Source: Nocardia lijiangensis NBRC 108240 (GTDB lineage Bacteria > Actinomycetota > Actinomycetes > Mycobacteriales > Mycobacteriaceae). Taken from it: a stretch of DNA of 64,000 bases. The stretch is from positions 1-64,000 of the forward strand of contig NZ_BDBP01000041.1 in NCBI RefSeq assembly GCF_001613045.1, read 5' to 3'. The notes below the pieces were generated by a model, which saw only the letters and a program-made list of their open reading frames with translations, had not been told where the DNA came from and made no database searches. Position numbers and translations under genes: made by a program. Every line of letters begins with the position of its first letter. Within the stretch, counting starts at the first letter, position 1. Below, piece by piece: positions 17,638 to 26,128 of the stretch.

Positions 17638-19499
17638 ACGCCGAAACGAACGTGCACATCGCCGGCCACGACCTCGAGCGGCTCACCGATGTGCCGCTGT
17701 CCGATCGCGATCTGCCCGCCACCACCTACGACCTGCTCGAACGATCCGCGCGACAGCACGGCGAGAAGCCCGCTCTCCATCTGCTCCCCGGCGGGAACCG
17801 CTGGGACGAACCGGAGACCTGGAGCTACGCCGAACTGCTTCGACGGACGACGCAGGCCGCAAATCTCTATGCAGCACTGGGACTGGAGCCCGGCGGTGTC
17901 GTCGGCCTCATGCTCCCGAACACCAGGACCACCTATGCGGCGCTGCTCGGGGCCCAGGCCATCGGCATCGCGAACCCGGTGAATCCGATGCTCGCCACCG
18001 AACACCTCGTCGAGATTCTCCGTCTCACCGAGGCACGGATACTCGTCGCGCCCGCGCCCGCACTCGATCCCGACGGCTGGGACAAGGCGTGCGCGGTCGC
18101 GGAGGCGCTGCCCTCGCTGCGAGCGCTGGTCTCCGTCGGCGGACCGGTGCGCACCGCGCCGGGTATCTGGGTCGGCGATTTCCAACAGCTGGCTGCCTCC
18201 CGGCCTTCGGACGAACTCACCATCGAGAACCGGCCGGACGCATCCGACATCGCCGCTTATTTCCATACCGGCGGCACGACCGGAGTGCCCAAGGTGGCCC
18301 CGCACACCCACGCGAGCGAGGTCTACGTCGCCTGGGCGCTCGGGCAGCACGGCGCATTCGGCGGTGAGACGGTGGTTCTGACCGGTCTGCCGCTGTTCCA
18401 CGTCAACGCCATCCTCATCTCGACCCTCGCGCCCTTCCTGAAGGGTGGAACGGTGGTATCGCTGGGCAGCCTCGGGTTCCGGGATCGCGAGGCGGTGGCC
18501 GACTTCTGGCGAATCGTGGAACGCTACCGGATCACGACATTTTCGGCGGTTCCGACGGTATACGCCGCCCTGCCGCCGGTGCCCGACGGTGTCGACCTCT
18601 CCAGCTTGCGCGCCGGAATCGTCGGCGCGGCACCGCTGCCGGGCCTGGTGCGCGCCGAATTCGAGTCCACCACCGGTGTTTCGATGATCGAGGGATACGG
18701 GCTCACCGAGGCGACCTGCGCGAACACCATCGGACCCATGACCGGCGGTAAGCCGGGGTCGATCGGGCTTCCGCTGCCCTACCAGCAGATCAAAGCCCTC
18801 CGGATCGGAATGGACGGACTTCCGCTCGGCGACTGCGGGCCCGGCGAGGTCGGCGTACTGGCGATCAAGGGCCCCAGCGTCTTTCCGGGATATCTCCGGC
18901 CGGGGCCGGACGGTCCTGCCCCTGATCCCACGGGTGTTATCGTCGACGGCTGGCTGATCACCGGCGATCTCGGCAGGGTCGACGCCGACGGCTTCGTCTA
19001 TCTCACCGGGCGCGCCAAGGACATCATCATCCGCGGCGGCCACAACATCGACCCGCGCCTGGTCGAGGAGGCGATGCTGGCTCATCCCGATGTCGTTGCG
19101 GCTGCCGTGGTCCCGTGTCCTGACGCGCATTCGGGCGAAGTCCCAGCCGCTTACCTCGTGTTGCGACCTGGCGCCGATCCAGATCCCGGGGAGCTCAACG
19201 CCTGGGCGGCGCAGCACGCGCCCGAACCGGCCGCTGTCCCGAAGGTCATCCACATCATCCCGGCCATCCCGGTCACCGCGGTCGGCAAGGTGAACAAGGT
19301 CGCCCTGGCGCATGATTCGGTGGATCGTATTGTGCTGCGCGAACTCCGGGACGCGAGCCTGTCCGGCGCGGTGCGGGTGACCGATCGCGGCGGCCGCGCA
19401 CACGCACTGATCGACCTGGACAACCATGCCGACCCGGACCGCCTCGGCGAATTCCGCGCACGCTTGAACGCCTACCCCTTCGCGCACGAGATCGTATGA
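17634..19499 (+). CDS. AMP-forming acyl-CoA ligase
   Basis: 621 residues of the ANL superfamily. The phosphate-binding loop FHTGGTTGVPKVAPHTH is at about residue 211, the A5 motif GYGLTEAT at about 354, the A7 motif GDLGRVDADGFVYLTG at about 443, and the hinge RAKDIIIRGGHNIDP at about 460. A long C-terminal domain follows. It has an unusually long N-terminal lead, as in cyclohexanecarboxylate- and feruloyl-CoA-type ligases. GTG 17634 overlaps the FAH2 stop, and its own stop overlaps the IclR start (ATGA). The probable role is CoA activation of an aromatic or alicyclic acid. Confidence 0.88.
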   Translation: MNAETNVHIAGHDLERLTDVPLSDRDLPATTYDLLERSARQHGEKPALHLLPGGNRWDEPETWSYAELLRRTTQAANLYAALGLEPGGVVGLMLPNTRTTYAALLGAQAIGIANPVNPMLATEHLVEILRLTEARILVAPAPALDPDGWDKACAVAEALPSLRALVSVGGPVRTAPGIWVGDFQQLAASRPSDELTIENRPDASDIAAYFHTGGTTGVPKVAPHTHASEVYVAWALGQHGAFGGETVVLTGLPLFHVNAILISTLAPFLKGGTVVSLGSLGFRDREAVADFWRIVERYRITTFSAVPTVYAALPPVPDGVDLSSLRAGIVGAAPLPGLVRAEFESTTGVSMIEGYGLTEATCANTIGPMTGGKPGSIGLPLPYQQIKALRIGMDGLPLGDCGPGEVGVLAIKGPSVFPGYLRPGPDGPAPDPTGVIVDGWLITGDLGRVDADGFVYLTGRAKDIIIRGGHNIDPRLVEEAMLAHPDVVAAAVVPCPDAHSGEVPAAYLVLRPGADPDPGELNAWAAQHAPEPAAVPKVIHIIPAIPVTAVGKVNKVALAHDSVDRIVLRELRDASLSGAVRVTDRGGRAHALIDLDNHADPDRLGEFRARLNAYPFAHEIV

Positions 19500-20287
19500 C
19501 CACAAGGCCCATCACCCATGCCGTCCGCGACGATCGAGCCGCGATCGACAAGGCGATCAGCCTCCTCGTCTCGTTTCGCGACCAGGCGAACACCGGGGTC
19601 GGCGTCAGCGAACTCGCTCGACGCGCCGACCTCAACAAGTCGACCGCGTTCCGCGTGCTCGGCATCCTCGAGCGCAACGGCGTGGTAGAGCGGGTCGGGA
19701 CTAGCTATCGACTGGGGCCGCGGCTGCACGAACTCAGCCGCGGCGCCTACACGTCAGATCACGAGGCGCTGCGAGATATGTTGATTCCGTTCGTCGCCGA
19801 CGTCTACGAACGGACCCATGAAACCACGCATCTGGCGGTACTCGTCGGCGCCGACGTGCTGTATCTGGCGAAGCTGTATGGATACCGCAGAATACGGTCG
19901 CCTTCCCGGATCGGTGGCCGCGCGCCCGCCTACTGCACGGCCGTCGGCAAGATCTTGCTGGCCTACGACAGCGACGCGGCGGCGACCGCGGCCGCCACGC
20001 TGCGGCCCTTCACCTCGCATACCGTCACCGACGCGGCCGCGCTGTCGTTGCAGCTCGCACGCGTGCGTCGCGACGGAATCGCGTTCGACGACGAGGAAAT
20101 TCAACGCGGGCTCAGTTGTGTGGCGGTACCGATCTTCGGTCCTGCGGGCTGTCCGGTCGCCGCGCTGTCGATCGCGGGCGCGACCGGGAGCATCGATATC
20201 CGCCGGCATGTTCCGACCTTGCGCCGCGTCGCTGCCGCCGCAGGACAGATGTTCACGGAGTCGATCAGCAAGAACACGCGGCTCTGA
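19496..20287 (+). CDS. IclR-family transcriptional regulator
   Basis: 263 residues. An N-terminal winged helix (GVSELARRADLNKSTAFRVL, then GILERNGVVERVGTSYRLG) is followed by the IclR effector domain. That domain includes RLPSRIGGRAPAYCTAVGKILLAYD-like spacing, GIAFDDEEIQRGLSCVAVPI and the C-terminal AALSIAGATGS. The ATG overlaps the stop of the acyl-CoA ligase by four bases, an unusual coupling of regulator to enzyme. It adjoins the leftward dioxygenase cluster tail-to-tail and may regulate either cluster. IclR proteins commonly sense aromatic acids (family knowledge). Confidence 0.88.
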   Translation: MTTRPITHAVRDDRAAIDKAISLLVSFRDQANTGVGVSELARRADLNKSTAFRVLGILERNGVVERVGTSYRLGPRLHELSRGAYTSDHEALRDMLIPFVADVYERTHETTHLAVLVGADVLYLAKLYGYRRIRSPSRIGGRAPAYCTAVGKILLAYDSDAAATAAATLRPFTSHTVTDAAALSLQLARVRRDGIAFDDEEIQRGLSCVAVPIFGPAGCPVAALSIAGATGSIDIRRHVPTLRRVAAAAGQMFTESISKNTRL

Positions 20288-20322
20288 ATACCGCGGTCGG
20301 CAGCGTCGTCGGGGCCGTGCGA

Positions 20323-20724
20323 TCAGGTGCCAGGGACGCGCTCGATGTCGATATCGACCATGGTGACCCACGCCGGTTCCACGACCAGCAGCCCCATTGT
20401 CCGCCCTGGAACATCGACGTCGACCACATGCCGGAAACCAGCGAGCTTCGCCGCGGCCAGTCCGGATTCGTCTCCTGCCGTAACCGCGAAAACCACACGG
20501 CGACATTGTGGATCGGCATCCAGGACCGCGGATGTCGCCGCAGCGAGCGTATCGGTGAGAACCTCGGCACTCGGCGCCCCGGTGATGCGAATCTCCACAT
20601 CATGGGCGCCGACCGGGTAGGCGGACCGCAGCCTCCCGTCGGCACAACGCTCGACATCGATGATCACCGGCACGTTCTCCGGACCCGCCGACAATTGGTA
20701 TGTCCTCCATCGTCTCTGTATCAC
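20323..20724 (-). CDS. small hypothetical protein of the dioxygenase operon
   Basis: 133 residues from GTG 20724, which has AGGGAG six bases upstream; the longer frame runs into the SDR gene. The sequence alternates strands and helices: NVPVIIDVERCADG, DVEIRITGAPSAEVLTDTLA, RRVVFAVTAGDESGLAAAKL, AGFRHVVDVDVPGRTMGLLV. The last part (AAAKLAGFRHV) resembles the acetyl-CoA-binding end of GNAT acetyltransferases, but the Q/R-x-x-G-x-G/A loop is not obvious. It is the last gene of the leftward hca-type operon, 13 bp after the dehydrogenase. A GNAT-like or ligand-binding role is only a suggestion. Confidence 0.65.
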   Translation of the reverse strand: MIQRRWRTYQLSAGPENVPVIIDVERCADGRLRSAYPVGAHDVEIRITGAPSAEVLTDTLAAATSAVLDADPQCRRVVFAVTAGDESGLAAAKLAGFRHVVDVDVPGRTMGLLVVEPAWVTMVDIDIERVPGT

Positions 20725-20737
20725 TGTCGCTCCCTGG

Positions 20738-21571
20738 TCACAGGTGGTCGCCACCGGCGGAGGTGTGAAAGCCACGCACACCGATGCCGCCGTCGACGCG
20801 GATCGCTTCGCCGGTGATCGGTCCGCTCTGCTCGCGCGATGCCAGCAGGACATAGGCCGCGGTGAAGTCGCGCGGGTCGGTACTGGAGTCGTGCAGCGGA
20901 ATCGGCGGCGGTGGACTTCCCGCACCGCGCTTCGCGAACGACGCCGACAGGGATCGGTTCTGCATGGCGAGCGTTTCGGGCCCGCGTAGGTCGGTGTTCA
21001 TTCCGCCGCAGGCGACCCCGTTCACACGTACCTTCGGTGCGAGTTCGTAGGCGAGCTCACGCATCAGACCGAGACACGCGTGCTTGCTCGCGGTGTAGAC
21101 GACGCCTCCGCCGTTGACATCGAAGGAGGCATTCGACAGCGTCATCACGATGCTGCCCCTGGTCCGCACGAGTTCACGCCACGCCGCTTCGGCCGCGAGG
21201 AAGTAGCCTTTGACGTTGATCGAGAAGATCTCGTCGAACGTGTTGCCGAGCTCCCGCGCCGTCAGCCGGGTGAGATGTCGCTGATAGTCCCACACACCGG
21301 CATTGGCGACGAGAGTATCGAGCTTCCCGAACCGCTCCACCGTCTCGGCGACCGCGTTCCGCAGCTGCTCGGAGTCGCGAGTGTCGGCGACGACCGCATG
21401 CATCCGTCCCGGGTCCGCCGACTCGGCGACCACCCGGGTCAGTTGCTCGGCGGTACGTCCGACGATCGTCACCGAGGCGCCCTCGGCGAGGTAGCGCTCC
21501 GCGACCGCCCGCCCGATCCCCGACCCGCCGCCGGTGACAAGCGCCGCGTATCCCTCGAGCCAGCCGCTCAT
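20738..21571 (-). CDS. cis-dihydrodiol dehydrogenase (SDR family)
   Basis: 277 residues of the classical short-chain dehydrogenase family. The cofactor loop TGGGSGIGRAVA is at residues 13-24, followed by LVANAGVWDY, IVMTLSNASF with the catalytic Ser region, and YTASKHACLG with the Tyr/Lys pair. Length and motifs fit HcaB/BphB-type 2,3-dihydrodiol dehydrogenases, which rearomatise the product of a Rieske dioxygenase to a catechol. The start ATG 21571 overlaps the stop of the upstream hydrolase. Position inside the dioxygenase operon supports the assignment. Confidence 0.85.
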   Translation of the reverse strand: MSGWLEGYAALVTGGGSGIGRAVAERYLAEGASVTIVGRTAEQLTRVVAESADPGRMHAVVADTRDSEQLRNAVAETVERFGKLDTLVANAGVWDYQRHLTRLTARELGNTFDEIFSINVKGYFLAAEAAWRELVRTRGSIVMTLSNASFDVNGGGVVYTASKHACLGLMRELAYELAPKVRVNGVACGGMNTDLRGPETLAMQNRSLSASFAKRGAGSPPPPIPLHDSSTDPRDFTAAYVLLASREQSGPITGEAIRVDGGIGVRGFHTSAGGDHL

Positions 21572-22440
21572 GCCAGTTCCCGCAGAAAGTCGATGACCAG
21601 GTGTTCGAACTGCTGTCGGCGTTCGAGTTGCACCCAGTGGCCGCATCGGCCGAACACGTGCAGTTGCACATCCGGGATCTGCTTGAGCATGATCTGGGCG
21701 CCGTCGAGAGTGATCGTGCGGTCGTCGCGTCCCCACAGCAGCAGGGTCGGCGCCTTGATCTTGTGCAGGTTCTTCCACAGCGGGTCCATGCCGTTGCGGG
21801 CGGCGAAAGCGGCGTTGTACCGGTGGTAGAACTCGATGTGACTGGGATCCAGGGACGCTTCGTAGCGCTCGCGGACGACTTCGGCGCCGAACTGCTTGTG
21901 GTCGAACACCATTGTCCGGATGAAGGCGGCCATCTTCGTCTCGCTCGGGCCGCCGCCGTTGAAGTACCGGAACATCTCCTTCTGGCCCTCTGTCGGTGTG
22001 GGCCCGAAAGGCAACCAGCCTCCGCCCGGCGCCATCAACACCAGGCCGGTGACGCGCTCGCGCTGTGTCTGCGCCATGGCGATGGCCGCCGCGCCGCCCA
22101 GGCTGTTGCCGAGCAGATGGAAGGTGCCCACACCGAGCGCGTCGAGAGCTTGGAACAGCGCATCCATCGTGATCTCGGTGATGGATCGGTAGTCGAGGTC
22201 GTCCTGCGTCGGCCGGTAGCTGCCGCCGAATCCCGGCTGATCAGGCAGCAGGATGCGAAAGTGCCGCGCCAGCGCGGGCAGGTTCTGGTGGTAGTTGGCC
22301 AGGCTGGACGCGCCCGGTCCGCCTCCGTGCAACATTACCAAACACGGTCCGCTGCTGCCGACTTCGGCCACGGCGATTTCGCCGAGTGAGGTGGGCACGC
22401 GATGGTGCCGGATGTCGGCGTCGATAGTTTTCGTGATCAT
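21568..22440 (-). CDS. meta-cleavage product C-C hydrolase (MhpC/HsaD/BphD type)
   Basis: 290 residues. Features of the meta-cleavage hydrolase subfamily are clear: LVMLHGGGPGASSLANYHQN (oxyanion region), LPDQPGFGGSYRP, nucleophile elbow LLGNSLGGAAA (Ser near residue 110), LLLWGRDDRTITLDGAQ with the Asp, and VFGRCGHWVQLERR with the His. The enzyme would split the 2-hydroxy-6-oxo dienoate made by MhpB into a 2-hydroxypentadienoate and an acid. ATG 22440. It is the second half of the pathway whose ring-cleavage gene is in the divergent operon at 27127. Confidence 0.9.
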   Translation of the reverse strand: MITKTIDADIRHHRVPTSLGEIAVAEVGSSGPCLVMLHGGGPGASSLANYHQNLPALARHFRILLPDQPGFGGSYRPTQDDLDYRSITEITMDALFQALDALGVGTFHLLGNSLGGAAAIAMAQTQRERVTGLVLMAPGGGWLPFGPTPTEGQKEMFRYFNGGGPSETKMAAFIRTMVFDHKQFGAEVVRERYEASLDPSHIEFYHRYNAAFAARNGMDPLWKNLHKIKAPTLLLWGRDDRTITLDGAQIMLKQIPDVQLHVFGRCGHWVQLERRQQFEHLVIDFLRELA

Positions 22441-22468
22441 CGTCTTTCCTTGGTGTGGAGTAGCCGAG

Positions 22469-23047
22469 TCAGAAGAAGGTCGAGATGTTCTTCGACTGCA
22501 AGACGTTCTGGTCGAGGAGGATCGTTCGCCGGGCGACCTGGAATCGCCGCTCGGTACGGCGCAGCAGATCCGTGCGGGAACCGACGAAGACGTTCTCGTC
22601 CCGTTCGAGGCGGTTGCGGTACACCAGGAATGCCGACCGCACCACCAGATCACGCTCGGTGGAACCAGGGGTGCGAGCCGGATCGACGTGGTGGACAACG
22701 ACATTGGACACCATGTGCCGGGTTCGGGATGGCGGATCCTCCGCCCACGCCATCCCGGAATCGAAACGACGGATACGCCAGGCGAGGCTCTCCTTTGTCT
22801 CGTCGTAGTACGCGGCCTCGCCCCGCGCGGCGATGGACAGCGCCTGCTGGCGTCGCAGCCGATTGGTTCGGGTCGGCATCCAGTACTCGAGGTCGTCGGC
22901 GAGCAGATCCAGCCAGTCTGCGTACCGGCCGTCATCGAGAAGTCCGGCTTCCCGGTAGTAGAACTGCTCGACTTCGAAATGCGTGTCGCGGTCCGCGGGC
23001 CGCTCAGACGGCGATGCGGTCGACTGTGGGGATTCGAAAGGGGTCAC
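22469..23047 (-). CDS. aromatic-ring-hydroxylating dioxygenase, beta subunit (HcaF-like)
   Basis: 192 residues of the ring-hydroxylating beta family (NTF2-like fold). Recognisable segments are VEQFYYREAGLLDDGRYADW, LADDLEYWMPTRTNR, RTRHMVSNVVVHHVD and RRTILLDQNVLQSKNISTFF, all at usual spacing. The subunit has no cofactor and forms the structural part of the alpha3beta3 terminal oxygenase with the alpha subunit at 24648. It lies between the reductase and hydrolase genes of the same strand, 28 bp from the hydrolase. Confidence 0.9.
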   Translation of the reverse strand: MTPFESPQSTASPSERPADRDTHFEVEQFYYREAGLLDDGRYADWLDLLADDLEYWMPTRTNRLRRQQALSIAARGEAAYYDETKESLAWRIRRFDSGMAWAEDPPSRTRHMVSNVVVHHVDPARTPGSTERDLVVRSAFLVYRNRLERDENVFVGSRTDLLRRTERRFQVARRTILLDQNVLQSKNISTFF

Positions 23048-23095
23048 GGTGCTTCGATCCTTCGGAGGCGAGTGATGGCAGGTGCCGCGTGCGCT

Positions 23096-24313
23096 TCAGC
23101 CGCGCAAGAGCTTGCGCAGGTCGACGGCCGGGTCGGCGAGCGATGCGGAATCGACGATCATCGAGCGGTCGATCATTCGCCGGGCGGCGCGGACGGCGAT
23201 CGAGTCGTCGATCGCGACCGCGGCCACGATCGAATCGCCACGAAGACCGAAGACCGAGAAGGCTCTTCCCCCGAATGCGCCGCGGGTCACCGTGCGCTCC
23301 GCGTCCGACATCCGTCCTACCACTTCGACATGACGGTGATGACGATCGGTCCAGAACCAAGGGGCCATCGGGACCGGAGGCGCCGCGCCGAGAACTGTCG
23401 CGGCGGCACGCTGCCCGTCCAGTTGGGCTGCTTCCCAATGCTCGGCCCGCGGCACGTCGCGGCCGCGGCAACGAGCCGGGTCGCCGACCGCGAGCACCGC
23501 GGGATTCGAGGTGACCTGACCGGAGTCGACGAGAAACCCGCGATCCACCTCGATCCCGGCGCCGAGGGCAAGACTCGTCTCGGGAACCATCCCCACGCCG
23601 AGCACCACGGCATCGACGACACGAGCCTGCGCATGCCCACCGATCCGGACCTCGATCCCGGAGGAGACTTCGGTGCAGGACACCACCGGGCCCGCGACCG
23701 TGGTGATGCCACGGTCCGCGTGCAGCGCGTGCAGCCACGCAGCGACCTCCACACCGAGGGCCGCGGCGAGCGGCGGTGACGTGGGCTCGACCAGAACCAC
23801 CTTGCAGCCGAGTTCTACAGCGGCAGAGGCTACTTCGGCGCCGATGAGGCCAGCGCCCACGATGAGAACCGTGGAGCCCGAAACAAGCACCCGGCGAAGA
23901 CGGTCGGCGTCGTCGGCGGTCCGCAATACGTGGACGCGTCGGCTGTCGACTCCGGCGATCGGCGGACGCGCCGCCTGCCCGCCGGTCGCGAGCACGACCC
24001 GGTCGGCGGCCAGCAAGCGGCCGTCGCCCAACTCGACCTTGCCCTCGGCGGGCCGCAGCGCGGTCACCATGGACAGGTTGATCAGGCGCACCTCCTCGTC
24101 CTGATACCACCGCGGGGATCGAAGTGCGATCTGTTCGAAAGTTCTTTCGCCACAGAGGTATTCCTTGGACAACGGCGGCCGGTCGTAGGGGAACTCGCCC
24201 GCGTCGACGAGGGTGAGTTCTCCATCGAAACCCCCGGAGCGCAAGGCGCCAACGGTACTCACACCGGCGATGCCGCCACCGACGACTACCACACGATCGA
24301 TCGAGCCGGTCAT
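23096..24313 (-). CDS. dioxygenase ferredoxin reductase component (HcaD-like)
   Basis: 405 residues of the pyridine nucleotide-disulphide-type ferredoxin reductases. Two Rossmann motifs are visible: VVVVGGGIAGVSTVGAL for FAD near the start and VLIVGAGLIGAEVASA for NAD(P)H around residue 150. PYDRPPLSKEYLCGE and AVGDPARCRGRD are typical of the BphA4/HcaD group, and a reductase C-terminal domain follows. It passes electrons from NADH to the Rieske ferredoxin encoded just upstream. ATG 24313 overlaps the ferredoxin stop (TCATGA on the complement), indicating coupling. Confidence 0.9.
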   Translation of the reverse strand: MTGSIDRVVVVGGGIAGVSTVGALRSGGFDGELTLVDAGEFPYDRPPLSKEYLCGERTFEQIALRSPRWYQDEEVRLINLSMVTALRPAEGKVELGDGRLLAADRVVLATGGQAARPPIAGVDSRRVHVLRTADDADRLRRVLVSGSTVLIVGAGLIGAEVASAAVELGCKVVLVEPTSPPLAAALGVEVAAWLHALHADRGITTVAGPVVSCTEVSSGIEVRIGGHAQARVVDAVVLGVGMVPETSLALGAGIEVDRGFLVDSGQVTSNPAVLAVGDPARCRGRDVPRAEHWEAAQLDGQRAAATVLGAAPPVPMAPWFWTDRHHRHVEVVGRMSDAERTVTRGAFGGRAFSVFGLRGDSIVAAVAIDDSIAVRAARRMIDRSMIVDSASLADPAVDLRKLLRG

Positions 24314-24651
24314 GAGCCAGGCGCCTCGTTCGGAAACAGGAAAACCTCGCCATCGCGCACCTCGACCCGGTGCGGGCACACTCCCTTGGTGGCTGGAAGT
24401 CCGTCGACCGCGCCGGTTTCCAGACAGAACCTGCTCGCGTGCAACGGGCACTCGACGTGCCCGTCCTCGATCCACCCCTCGGCCAGCGATGCGTCGGCAT
24501 GGGAGCAGGTGTCGTCCAGCGCCCAGACCGTGCCGTGCTCGTCACGCAGCAACGCGATGTCGTCGGCGGTGCCGGTAACGGACTTACCGACCGCGATGCC
24601 GGCCCCGACGTCGATGTCCGCAAGGGCCGCCACTCGAATTCCCGCATTCAT
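24310..24651 (-). CDS. Rieske-type ferredoxin component (HcaC-like)
   Basis: 113 residues with one [2Fe-2S] Rieske centre: CSHADASL, then 11 residues further CPLHASRFC, giving C-x-H and C-x2-H. The preceding HGTVWALDDTCSHAD and following TGAVDGLPATKGVCPHRVEV match biphenyl/phenylpropionate dioxygenase ferredoxins. ATG 24651 overlaps the alpha-subunit stop by four bases. It is the electron carrier between the reductase and the terminal oxygenase. Confidence 0.92.
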   Translation of the reverse strand: MNAGIRVAALADIDVGAGIAVGKSVTGTADDIALLRDEHGTVWALDDTCSHADASLAEGWIEDGHVECPLHASRFCLETGAVDGLPATKGVCPHRVEVRDGEVFLFPNEAPGS

Positions 24652-26039
24652 TCGGACACCTCGTGCCAGGCCGGTGTATTCATCAATTCCTGCCACCGCG
24701 CGTAGAAGGCGCGACCGGCGGCATCGCTGTAGAGTTCGCTCGTCCGGCCCGGGTAGCGGCCGTCATAACGCTCGGAGCCCATGCCCATCTGGTAGTTCAG
24801 CGCGACGCCGTTGGTGACGAAGCCGCGTGAAATGCTTTGGACTTCACTCCAGTTCTCGCCATCGTCCTGCTCGAAGATGCCGCTCGGCCCGAAGGTGCGC
24901 AAGTTGTACAGTCGCTGCGCCTCTCGCACGTCATCGGGCATGGATTTGTCCACGATGGTCCACGACCAGACCTCCATCTTGTCCGGCCCCTTCGGGTGCC
25001 AGACCCGAATCGACCCGTTCACCGGGAGGTAGGAGAAGTTGGGAAAAACGGTGGCGTGCCCGTTCGTGAGCGGCCCTTCGACACGCGCGTCACCGAGCCG
25101 GTCGCGCAACGCGGAATAGTCCATCCATTCGTGCACGGTGCGCGCGTCGAACCGATTCTTCGGGTGCACCGGGAATCCGGCACCGTGACCGTTCGGATCG
25201 ACGTATTGGCGCCCGGTGCGATGGATGATCTCGTCCTTGGGCGCCTTGCCTTCCGGCGAGAGCACCATCAGAGCCGACGCATGGCTCATGTTGACGTGAT
25301 ACCAGTCGGTGGCGAACTGCTCGGCTGCGAGCTTCCAATTCCCGTCGAGCACCCATTTGTGAACCCCACCGACCACCACGGTGCCCTCGGCGTCGTGGTC
25401 GAGCATCGCGTCCAGGTACCAGGCCATATCGCCGAGGTAGTCGACCAGCGCGGCCGCGTCGGGATTCCAGGTGCCGAAGATCAGGCCGTGATAGCTCTGC
25501 ACGTGCGGCACCTCGACCAGCCCCCAGTCGTCCGGGTGGAACGAATCCGGATATCCGTCCCGGTTCGGAACGCTGATCAGGCGGCCCTCCAGATCGTAGG
25601 ACCACCCGTGGTAACTACAGGTGAAACTGCGCGTCGTCCCGAAATCCGCGCGGCACACTCGTGCCCCTCGGTGCCGGCAGGAGTTCAGAAACGCGCGGAT
25701 CTTTCCGCTCTTGTCGCGTGTGACGACGACCGGATCCGCACCCATGTAGGTGGCGAAGAAGTCACCCGGCTTGTGGAACTGATCGGTATGGGCGAGGAAC
25801 AACCAGCTCGGCGCGAATACCCGCCGCATCTCCTGCTGGTACAGATCCTCGTGCGTGAAGATCGCGCGATCGAGCAAGCCGGTCTCGACGTCGACGAGAC
25901 CGGATACGTCCAGGTTGCGGAACATCGGGGCCGGACGGCTCAGTGCGCCGCGGGGCGCTCGCCCGAGGGCGGTGCGTGAGAGTTCGCCCGCTCCGCCGCA
26001 AGCACCGGACGCGGCGGCGGGCCGGATGGTGGAGGTCAT
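24648..26039 (-). CDS. Rieske aromatic-ring-hydroxylating dioxygenase, alpha subunit (HcaE-like)
   Basis: About 463 residues. The Rieske centre is CRHRGARVC, then CSYHGWSYD, around residues 120-143. The mononuclear iron site is in NWKLAAEQFATDWYHVNMSH around residues 233-252, giving two His ligands; the third (Asp) lies later in the chain. The start is uncertain: ATG 26039 gives a short Ala/Gly-rich leader, while ATG 25925 would start at MFRNLDVSG, closer to the conserved part. It is the first gene of the leftward operon and divergent from the MDR gene. Companion genes point to phenylpropionate, cinnamate or similar as substrate; the substrate cannot be proved from sequence. Confidence 0.9.
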   Translation of the reverse strand: MTSTIRPAAASGACGGAGELSRTALGRAPRGALSRPAPMFRNLDVSGLVDVETGLLDRAIFTHEDLYQQEMRRVFAPSWLFLAHTDQFHKPGDFFATYMGADPVVVTRDKSGKIRAFLNSCRHRGARVCRADFGTTRSFTCSYHGWSYDLEGRLISVPNRDGYPDSFHPDDWGLVEVPHVQSYHGLIFGTWNPDAAALVDYLGDMAWYLDAMLDHDAEGTVVVGGVHKWVLDGNWKLAAEQFATDWYHVNMSHASALMVLSPEGKAPKDEIIHRTGRQYVDPNGHGAGFPVHPKNRFDARTVHEWMDYSALRDRLGDARVEGPLTNGHATVFPNFSYLPVNGSIRVWHPKGPDKMEVWSWTIVDKSMPDDVREAQRLYNLRTFGPSGIFEQDDGENWSEVQSISRGFVTNGVALNYQMGMGSERYDGRYPGRTSELYSDAAGRAFYARWQELMNTPAWHEVSE

Positions 26040-26128
26040 GGTGTCAGACAAGCGCCTGCGAGCGCGCCGATCCATAGCGCGTTCCGCTGTAGGTAACGCG
26101 TGCTGTGATCCGGCTCAGCTCACCGGGC

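Noticed and set aside
17220..19505. 761-codon minus-strand frame opposite the acyl-CoA ligase
   Set aside because: No family motifs; it is an antisense shadow created by high GC.
23004..24647. 547-codon minus-strand frame overlapping the ferredoxin reductase
   Set aside because: Arg/Gly-rich; the reductase in the neighbouring frame has both Rossmann motifs.
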